The notes below the pieces were generated by a model. That model did no database searches, was not told the DNA's origin, and saw only the letters and a program-made list of their open reading frames with translations. From positions 1 to 64,000 of the forward strand of contig CAJXMW010000003.1 in assembly GCA_913056235.1 (NCBI GenBank): a stretch of 64,000 nt of DNA. The letters are read 5' to 3'. The DNA comes from an uncultured Fodinibius sp. GTDB lineage: Bacteria; Bacteroidota; Rhodothermia; Balneolales; Balneolaceae. The position numbers and the translations under genes were made by a program. Positions 56,414 to 64,000 of the stretch are shown one piece after another (the stretch's first letter is position 1; each line of letters starts with the position of its first letter).

Positions 56414-59400
56414 TTGAATAAAAGGTACCCCCATAAATTTTCCGGAATTGATGGTCACTTTGTATTCTTAGTGGTCTGTATGGCATTACTGTGGATTCTG
56501 CCGTCAATTAGTCTTGGCCAAACCGTTGGCCGAGCAACGGGCGGTGATCCTATTTCAGCAGACAGCGCTACTACCTCAACTACTGCTATAGATGGATTTG
56601 TTCCACTGAATGGACCTACTATCCGCGAGACTTCTAATGGACAATTAAAAAACGGTAACACTATCGCCCTTGAAGCACCTTCCGGATTTGAATGGAATAC
56701 GGATTTCACAATTGATGATATAGCAAAAACACCAGTTGGAACAAAAAATACCAAGCTAAAGATAGGTAACCTTTCGGTTTCCAGTTCCGTAATATCAATT
56801 GAAATTACGGGCGAAAGCAAATCTTCAGGAAATGGTAAGGGAGGTGGACAAGGCCCCGGGAGTATCAAATTTACCGGATTAGAAGTTCGTCCAACCAGCG
56901 GGCAACTTCCCAACAGTGGTACCATCACACACATTGGATCGGCCGATTTACCTACTAACAACCTGGGTGAACTTGAAATGGCAGCCGGTGCCAAGACATC
57001 TATTACCATTGAAACAAAACCGAGTGGTTCCGGCAATGAGATTACAACGCAAAATATCACTGCCGGCAACTCAATAACCGTCTACTCCATAGCTCGTGAC
57101 CAGTTTAATAATTATATCTCTAATATTAATGTCGGAGAAAATGGCTGGCAGCTTGTCAACATCAGTGATGGTATAAAACAGTCCGATCTCGTTGCTTCCA
57201 GCACTGCACGTAATGCTACTTTCAATGCCAAGCTTGTCGGGTCAGCCCAAATTGAAGCCTCGGACGGAAGTGGCACGGCAATCCCTTCCAACACTATTAC
57301 GGTAGTGCCGTCATCAACAGATAAGATGGTACTAACGCAGCAACCCCAAGATTCCGTTATTGCAGGTACAACAATAAACCCTTACCCCATCCTTGAATTG
57401 CGGGATCGGTTTGGAAATAAAGTGACAGATGATGACAGTCGAACCATTGAAGCCGAAGCAGTAGAGGGAAATGGGTTGTTGAATGGGACAAAATCTATCA
57501 CCCCAACAAATGGGATTATTGAGTTCTCTGATCTGAATATTCAGCAGACCGATACAACAGCATTAAGTTTTCAGAGTACCGGTCTTTCGAACGTTAGCAG
57601 TGATGAAATTGAAATATATCCCGCTAATCCCCGTGACCTATCGTATGTAGTTCAACCTTCCAACACTATAACCGGCGGAACCATATCCCCCCCTGTAAAG
57701 CTACAACTGCTGGATGAGTACGGAAATATCGTTGAAAGTAAAAACGAGTCAATCACAATCTCTCAGGCAAATAACTCCGGTAATATCAGTGGCTCATTAA
57801 CAGCTTCTACCAACTCCGAGGGGGTTGCCAGTTTTGCAAATATAATCGTCAGTGAAAGCTCAAATAACGATCCTTATCAGTTCGAAGCCACGATCGATAA
57901 TATCAATATGGCAAACGGCCCTGTGCTGAGTAATGAGTTTTTAATTTTAGCTGAAGGACAACTTGCTGGATTCAATATTACCGCACCGGATGGCTCGGCT
58001 ATCCCTGACCAAACAGCTGGACAATCTTTTCAAGTAACGATTACTGCAGTAGATGGTAATGGAAATCCTGTAACAGATTACTCCAATGACGTTGTATTGA
58101 CCTCTTCCGGAAATTTGACACAAGGGAGTGGAACCATATCCGGATCAACATTTTCAAATGGCGAAACTACCGTTGATATCACTGATACATCTGCCGGAAC
58201 AAATACGTTAAGCGTTGAAAAAGCAAACAATTCAAATATTAGCGGTACTGTTGATGTCAACATTAAACCAGCAAGTATTGATGAAACCAACACAGAAGTA
58301 TCTGCTAATCCCAATTCAATTGTTGCAAATGGAATCAGCAGCTCAAAAATTACGGTCCAGCTTAAAGATCAGTACGGCAATGATCTGATAACAGGAGGGG
58401 AAAACATTACTATTTCGACTGATGCCGGTACTCTTATAGCCGGTAATAATGAGGGAAGTTCTGTTACTGCCGTAGATAATAATGACGGAACATATACAGC
58501 CGATCTCGAATCCTCTACGACCGTTGAAACGGCCTCGTTAGAAGTATTTCGCGACGATAATTTGATAGACAGCAGTCTAACGGTCGAATTTACTGCAGGT
58601 GAGCTCAATTCTTTTGTTATCAAAAATAGCAACGAAAATGACATCGGCCAGCAAATAGCAGGACAAAGTTTTGATATTTCTGTTCGTGCCTTAGACCAGT
58701 TTGGCAATACTGTAGATTACACTGGCGACCTTAATTTTAATAGCTCAGTAGGCATTGACGGAGGACAGTCCGCTTCGATATCAAATGGAGTTCTTCCTTC
58801 TCATAGCGTTACAATTAATGAAGCTGCTGAGAATGTAACTATAACTGCCACTACGCCTGGTAATAACGTTTCGGGAAGTAGTAATAGCTTTAAAATAATA
58901 GCAGGAACTCCTGATCCTGCCACTTCGACTGTTTCTGTCGCCCCCACTATTATTGAGATTAATGATGATGGTATTAATCCCACTGCAGAAGCCAGTATTG
59001 TTATTAAGGATAGTTTTGGTAATAGGAATTACCAACAACAAACAGTAAGTGTATCTATACAACATTCTGATGGATCCCCTGCAAACGCTACAATAAGTAG
59101 CGTTGCCGATACTTCACAAGATGGCACTTATGAGGCTACTATTACTTCTAGTGACCAACAAGAAACTGTGGAGATATCGGCAACAGTGAATAGTAATACT
59201 ATCTCTGACACGGCAACACTTGAAATAGTTGAACCTAATACCTGGCAAGGTGATGCAAACAAAGGAAATCGAGAACCCGATGATTGGAGTGAGCCCTCAA
59301 ATTGGAGTCTAGATAAAGTGCCAACAGTAGATGATTTTGTTACAATCCCCAATAACCCCATAGGCGGCGTATTTCCCTTAATTGATGAAGACATTAATGT

Positions 59401-61606
59401 GGGAACATTACGTCTGGAATCACAAGCAGATCTTATTCTTCCAGAAGAAAATAATAGCCCAGTATTTTTCACTGTGGCAAGTGATGCGATTATCAATGGT
59501 CAGTGGGACTTTCAGTTAAATACTGGTTCTGAAGTAACTATTGAAGGGAATTTGAGTGGATCCGGTTCCTACACGGCTGATGGTGATCAAGTGACCAACA
59601 TTGGCGGAAATATCAGTATAAATTCTTATACCTCAGGTGACAATGGTGCAATACTTAAACTAAATGGCGATGGTTTGCAACTAATAAATGGAGGAAGCTT
59701 AAATGCAAATAAAGTTAATGTCAGATCAGATGTTGAACTGCGTACCAACGTTAACATGTTCGATTTGGATATAGCTGATGGAACCTCAATGACATTGACT
59801 CAGGATGCGAGCATCAATTTATTATTAAGTAATATTACGGGTACGGGTTCACTTAACCTGAACAATAATACGCTAGAGGTTCGCGAAAAAATTGATCTTG
59901 CTAGTATATCGGCTAGTGATGCTCACGTTAAATTTATCGGTTCTAAAAAACAGCTTATAGAAAATATTCAGGATGTTAGCACTCTTACGATTGATAATAA
60001 CAGTGGTGTGCGCATATTTGCCACAAACAATCTCGAAGTAACAACGCAATTAAACCTTCTCAACGGCTCACTGATTATACCTTCTGGGGTTAACCTGATC
60101 GCCAACAATAAAAATATAACTAATGGGTCTCTTATAGCACGGCGAATTATCGACGGGTCTCAAGGCTGGCGAATGCTATCACCTCCCTTGGCTTCTACAT
60201 ATAATGACTTTTTGGATAGTACCGTCACTCAAGGATATGAGAATTCAAATAAAGGTATTAAAGACGTCTCTGGTGATTCATTGCAACCCAACGTACTATA
60301 TTACAGCGAAGACATCCAAGGTACTGATAACCAGCGCTGGCGCTCTCCTACTGATGCCAATAACAATCTAACTGCTGGTCAAGGATTATTTGTGTACTTC
60401 TTTGGAAATATATCAGATGATGACCGCTACAATAACACCCTGCCAGACACACTCCAAATTGAAGGTCAAGAATTTGAAGGGAGCAGCGGGACATTTAATT
60501 TTCCTGTAAGTTATACCGCTGAAGCTGATTCCGGATGGAATTTTGTCGGAAACCCCTATGTAGCCACACTCGATTGGGACTCTGAAAGCTGGACGAAATC
60601 AAATATTGATAATACTATTTATGTCTGGGATTCTGAAGCAAACGACTATTTGACCTGGAATGGCGTAGATGGGTCTCTAAGCGAAGGACACATTGCCCCC
60701 TTCCAGGGATTTTGGGTAAAAGCAAACGCAGCAGACCCTACCTTGACGATCAATAAATCAGCCAAAACAACGGGCGGCCAATATTACGGCAAGTCTAAAA
60801 AGAAACCAGCATCTATAGGTTTTAAGCTAACTGTCGACAGTCTTCAGTCAGAGATGTATGTCACCTTGTCCCCCGATGGGAAACAGTCCAAAGATCCACG
60901 CGATGCTTACCGCCTGCTCCCATTCGATACTGATACTTATCTGGAATTCTACAGCACACTTGAAGATGGTACACAGCTGGATATCAACAACCTGGCACGT
61001 TCTTTTGGTAAAGAAATTTCAATTCCTATCCATGTTGGCGGTTTTAAAAGCGGGACACCTATAAATGGAGAATACACAATCTCATGGCCGGACTTTGGGA
61101 ATATCCCTGATTCCTGGACCCTTATCTTGGAAGACAATAAGACCGACAAAAAAGTGAATTTGCGCAAAAACACATTCTATAGCTTCAACCTTTCCCAATC
61201 TAAAGACAAAGCGCCTGTCGCTAATACCATCAAAAACTTTCATCTTGTTCAAAAGCCTCAAGCACAGGCAAAAGCCAAAAATAGCTCTGAAACTCGTTTT
61301 GCACTTACCATCAAACCAGGAGATGACGCTGCCAGTGTACCGGATGAATACTCACTGGGTATCAATTACCCCAATCCATTTAGCAAACAAACGACCATCA
61401 AATATAACACACCTGTTGAAGATAAAGTCGAAATTCTGATCTACGACGTACTCGGCCGTAAAGTGAAAACAATACTAGATAAACGACAACCAGCTGCCTT
61501 TCATGAAACAACATGGACCCCAACGGACTTAGCCAGTGGCGTTTATATCTGTGTAATGCGCGCCGGCGACAAACAGTTTACTAAAAAAATGACATTCATT
61601 AAGTAA
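56414..61606 (+). CDS. Large secreted multi-domain adhesin-like protein with invasin-type Ig repeats and a T9SS type A sorting domain
   Basis: TTG start; repeated D-x-(F/Y)-G-N Ig modules; C-terminus YSLGINYPNPFSKQTTIKYNTPVEDKVEILIYDVLGRKVKTIL...LASGVYICVMRAGDKQFTKKMTFIK. Confidence 0.92.
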   Translation: MNKRYPHKFSGIDGHFVFLVVCMALLWILPSISLGQTVGRATGGDPISADSATTSTTAIDGFVPLNGPTIRETSNGQLKNGNTIALEAPSGFEWNTDFTIDDIAKTPVGTKNTKLKIGNLSVSSSVISIEITGESKSSGNGKGGGQGPGSIKFTGLEVRPTSGQLPNSGTITHIGSADLPTNNLGELEMAAGAKTSITIETKPSGSGNEITTQNITAGNSITVYSIARDQFNNYISNINVGENGWQLVNISDGIKQSDLVASSTARNATFNAKLVGSAQIEASDGSGTAIPSNTITVVPSSTDKMVLTQQPQDSVIAGTTINPYPILELRDRFGNKVTDDDSRTIEAEAVEGNGLLNGTKSITPTNGIIEFSDLNIQQTDTTALSFQSTGLSNVSSDEIEIYPANPRDLSYVVQPSNTITGGTISPPVKLQLLDEYGNIVESKNESITISQANNSGNISGSLTASTNSEGVASFANIIVSESSNNDPYQFEATIDNINMANGPVLSNEFLILAEGQLAGFNITAPDGSAIPDQTAGQSFQVTITAVDGNGNPVTDYSNDVVLTSSGNLTQGSGTISGSTFSNGETTVDITDTSAGTNTLSVEKANNSNISGTVDVNIKPASIDETNTEVSANPNSIVANGISSSKITVQLKDQYGNDLITGGENITISTDAGTLIAGNNEGSSVTAVDNNDGTYTADLESSTTVETASLEVFRDDNLIDSSLTVEFTAGELNSFVIKNSNENDIGQQIAGQSFDISVRALDQFGNTVDYTGDLNFNSSVGIDGGQSASISNGVLPSHSVTINEAAENVTITATTPGNNVSGSSNSFKIIAGTPDPATSTVSVAPTIIEINDDGINPTAEASIVIKDSFGNRNYQQQTVSVSIQHSDGSPANATISSVADTSQDGTYEATITSSDQQETVEISATVNSNTISDTATLEIVEPNTWQGDANKGNREPDDWSEPSNWSLDKVPTVDDFVTIPNNPIGGVFPLIDEDINVGTLRLESQADLILPEENNSPVFFTVASDAIINGQWDFQLNTGSEVTIEGNLSGSGSYTADGDQVTNIGGNISINSYTSGDNGAILKLNGDGLQLINGGSLNANKVNVRSDVELRTNVNMFDLDIADGTSMTLTQDASINLLLSNITGTGSLNLNNNTLEVREKIDLASISASDAHVKFIGSKKQLIENIQDVSTLTIDNNSGVRIFATNNLEVTTQLNLLNGSLIIPSGVNLIANNKNITNGSLIARRIIDGSQGWRMLSPPLASTYNDFLDSTVTQGYENSNKGIKDVSGDSLQPNVLYYSEDIQGTDNQRWRSPTDANNNLTAGQGLFVYFFGNISDDDRYNNTLPDTLQIEGQEFEGSSGTFNFPVSYTAEADSGWNFVGNPYVATLDWDSESWTKSNIDNTIYVWDSEANDYLTWNGVDGSLSEGHIAPFQGFWVKANAADPTLTINKSAKTTGGQYYGKSKKKPASIGFKLTVDSLQSEMYVTLSPDGKQSKDPRDAYRLLPFDTDTYLEFYSTLEDGTQLDINNLARSFGKEISIPIHVGGFKSGTPINGEYTISWPDFGNIPDSWTLILEDNKTDKKVNLRKNTFYSFNLSQSKDKAPVANTIKNFHLVQKPQAQAKAKNSSETRFALTIKPGDDAASVPDEYSLGINYPNPFSKQTTIKYNTPVEDKVEILIYDVLGRKVKTILDKRQPAAFHETTWTPTDLASGVYICVMRAGDKQFTKKMTFIK
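57350..59220 (+). repeat. Array of divergent ~90-110 aa Ig-like (Big_1-type) coding modules
   Basis: LELRDRFGNKV, LQLLDEYGNIV, ITAVDGNGNPV, VQLKDQYGNDL, VRALDQFGNTV, IVIKDSFGNRN at quasi-regular spacing. Confidence 0.8.
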
Positions 61607-61874
61607 AAACAGACACTGATTTTTAAATTTACTGAGAACAAGTTGCAGTACAGCGTATCACTCACTGTGCTACATTGAAATTACTTGTTTGGGATCCCAA
61701 GAAGTGAGAAATTCATCGTATCGGAACACCTAATATTTACTACTCGATAAATATTAGATATTCTAAAACTCAATTAAGTTTCTATATATTCGGCTTTTTA
61801 ATGCAATATTAATGTTATCTTGCTGTTTCAAACGACACTTTTTGGGAAGTTGCTACAGTACACGACGGCTTATA

Positions 61875-64000
61875 ATGACTCTGACATCTACAAATGGATC
61901 CTTTTTTTTACCATTAGTGATATTATCACTTGTGGGAGCACTCTGTGCCCTTCCCTTTCAGTCTCACGCTCAGACGTGGACTGGTCAGATTGATTCCTCA
62001 TGGCACAAGGCTGGCAACTGGAATCCCCAAAACGTGCCCGGCCCCGGTGATAATGTCAACATCCGGCCCAATAACGGCAATCCCTTTCCTGTGATCCACA
62101 ACCAGGATGTCACCGTAGCCAGTGTTCAGGTATCAAACTATGATGGCGGTGAACTTACCGTTCGCGATGGACACACGCTCACCATTACCAATGGGTTAAC
62201 CTTCGAGGATACTGGTACTTTGCACATCAAGACAGGGGGAACAGTAGATCTCACCGGAGGAAGTTTTGATATGGGATATGGCAATACCCTCATCGATATT
62301 GAAGACGGTCATTTTACCAGTGAAACCGATATTACCATTAAGGGTGATGGTTTTAATGCCGGAACGGGCACAGTAACCATCAACGGCAAACTGAATGTCA
62401 ATGATAGCAAAGTTTTCAATGTTGAATCCGGTGATGTAACTGTTTCTGGAACGGCCACAGTAAATGGTACTTATAACGGTGAAGATGGCAATACGACCTT
62501 CAACAACATTGTAGAGGTACGCAGCGGTGGGGTAATGAATCTTGATACGGGCACTATCACTTTTAATGACGAAGCCTACATCCGCGATAATGGTACGCTA
62601 AATATGGGATCAGGGACGGTTAATCTGAACTATGGTCTTACTGCAGAAAGTGACGGTAATGTGAACGTGCAAAACGGAGATCTGAATGTACAAGGTGATG
62701 CTGATTTTCAAAATAATGGTAACCTCTCCGTAAATGACGGAAGTGTCAATGTAACCGGGGATGCAACGTTGCAAAACGGCGGCAGCTTTGACTTTGAACA
62801 AGGCTCTATGAACATAGGCGGAAATGCGTCGTTCACCAACGGTGGAACTGTTAATGCCGGTGGTTCTGAAATGACGTTTGAAGGCGATCTCACCGTACAA
62901 AGCGGCGGCAATTTTCAAGCCGATACCAGCACAGTCGTCTTTAGCGGGGACCAGGATCAGACTATAAATACCAACGGCAACGACATCACTTTTTATAATG
63001 TAAAGGTAGATTCCGGATCTACTGTTAATACTGACGGTTCGACTGAAAATACAGTTACCATTGAGAACGATCTTACAGTGGATGAAGGAGGTAGTGTTGG
63101 CGTCAAAGACGACGACAACATTGACATACAGGGTGATCTAAACAACAATGGAAAGGTCGCGAGTAAAAAGCCGTTTATCTATGCTATTTCCACTCCCTCT
63201 CTAAATGAGGTGAAGGTTACCTATGACAAACCAATGCAACAAAGTTCAACCAGCAACGCTTCCAATTATTCGATTAATAATGGGATATCTGTTTCGAGTG
63301 TTACTTCAACGAATGACTCTACTTTTACGCTCACGGTCTCTCCCCAATTAAGTGAGAATACCGAGTACACCCTTGAGGTCAATAATGTAAAATCAGCTGG
63401 CGGCAAGAAAATTTCACAAAACCACAAAAAGCGTTTTACGCCTATTGTGGATGTAACCTATTACAGTCGACAAACAGGTAACTGGAACAATACCAATTCC
63501 TGGTCTACACAAAGCCATACTGGGTCGGCCGCCTCTCAAATCCCCAATGCCCAGGAAGATGAGGATGTGGTCATAGGTAACAATCATACTATTTCAGTTA
63601 GCTCTGCGCAGGAGGTCAGCAACCTCGGCGAACTCACGGTAAAAAATTCCGGCACGCTGGCCGTTACCTCTAGCGGTACGCTTACGCTCAATCAATTTAC
63701 CGTAATTGGCAATGGCACATTCAACCTTCAAAACGGTGGAACGCTGACTATTGGATCTGCGAGCGGCATTGCGGCCGTAGGTACCGATCAGGGTAACATC
63801 CAGACGGCAAGCCGAACCTTTAGCAGTTCCGCCAATTATATTTATAACGGAACCTCTCCTCAGCAAACCGGTTCCGGACTGCCGCAACAAGTCAATAATT
63901 TGCAGGTCAACAACAGTTCCGGGCTAACAGCAACCGGCAACCTACAGGTTGATGGTACCCTGACCCTGCAAAATGGCACTTTGGTGATACCATCAGGACA
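61875..64000 (+). CDS. Large secreted repeat-rich (beta-helix-like) protein with an SbsA-type Ig domain, incomplete at window end; absent from the ORF track
   Basis: Manual translation: MTLTSTNGSFFLPLVILSLVGALCALPFQSHAQTWTGQIDSSWHKAGNWNPQNVPGPGDNVNIRPNNGNPFPVIHNQDVTVASVQ... open to the window end (...LTLQNGTLVIPSGQ). Confidence 0.88.
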   Translation, partial: MTLTSTNGSFFLPLVILSLVGALCALPFQSHAQTWTGQIDSSWHKAGNWNPQNVPGPGDNVNIRPNNGNPFPVIHNQDVTVASVQVSNYDGGELTVRDGHTLTITNGLTFEDTGTLHIKTGGTVDLTGGSFDMGYGNTLIDIEDGHFTSETDITIKGDGFNAGTGTVTINGKLNVNDSKVFNVESGDVTVSGTATVNGTYNGEDGNTTFNNIVEVRSGGVMNLDTGTITFNDEAYIRDNGTLNMGSGTVNLNYGLTAESDGNVNVQNGDLNVQGDADFQNNGNLSVNDGSVNVTGDATLQNGGSFDFEQGSMNIGGNASFTNGGTVNAGGSEMTFEGDLTVQSGGNFQADTSTVVFSGDQDQTINTNGNDITFYNVKVDSGSTVNTDGSTENTVTIENDLTVDEGGSVGVKDDDNIDIQGDLNNNGKVASKKPFIYAISTPSLNEVKVTYDKPMQQSSTSNASNYSINNGISVSSVTSTNDSTFTLTVSPQLSENTEYTLEVNNVKSAGGKKISQNHKKRFTPIVDVTYYSRQTGNWNNTNSWSTQSHTGSAASQIPNAQEDEDVVIGNNHTISVSSAQEVSNLGELTVKNSGTLAVTSSGTLTLNQFTVIGNGTFNLQNGGTLTIGSASGIAAVGTDQGNIQTASRTFSSSANYIYNGTSPQQTGSGLPQQVNNLQVNNSSGLTATGNLQVDGTLTLQNGTLVIPSG

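Noticed and set aside
62610-62918. Minus-strand ORFs at the window end
   Set aside because: Antisense to the repeat-rich secreted protein; internal periodicity keeps alternative frames open.
1-64000. tRNA, rRNA, integrase/att sites, prophage genes
   Set aside because: None recognised on either strand by eye; the only mobile-element trace seen is the RAYT-like fragment and REP-like palindromes.

Overview
The gene content (exopolysaccharide locus, PorD/DUF4835, a type IX secretion C-terminal domain, capsule-assembly Wzi) fits a Bacteroidota/Rhodothermota-like bacterium, possibly Balneolales; this is inferred from protein family content only. Coordinates 0.5-31 kb hold a large Wzx/Wzy-type exopolysaccharide locus, mostly on the minus strand. 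It contains a Wzc-like kinase, an SLBB exporter, an initiating sugar transferase, glycosyltransferases, Wzy, Wzx and a second chain-length regulator. It also contains a sulfotransferase, a KpsC/KpsS-like protein, a complete kdsA-kdsB-kdsC-kdsD block, UDP-xylose synthase, UDP-glucose dehydrogenase and Wzi. Next come cysN/cysD/cysC/cysQ and two SLC13 permeases, with no sulfate reduction genes, which suggests PAPS supply for polysaccharide sulfation. Further along are a helix-hairpin-helix/beta-barrel outer membrane protein, porD, etfBA-fixC-fixX with two acyl-CoA dehydrogenases, a CPG-motif P-type metal ATPase with HMA, DUF6448 and Crp/Fnr neighbours, rfbABCD, and two large repeat-rich secreted proteins. 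The most unusual signals are: (1) a ~53-nt insert that reads in antisense like a RAYT (Y1) transposase motif and breaks a four-helix-bundle gene; (2) mosaic degenerate intergenic 'phrase' repeats that often abut or enter stop codons; (3) a 56-codon ORF missed by the ORF track, ATGA-coupled to a nucleotidyltransferase; (4) the Kdo plus sulfation modules; (5) the HhH-barrel fusion. Family calls come from reading motifs by eye; no searches were run.
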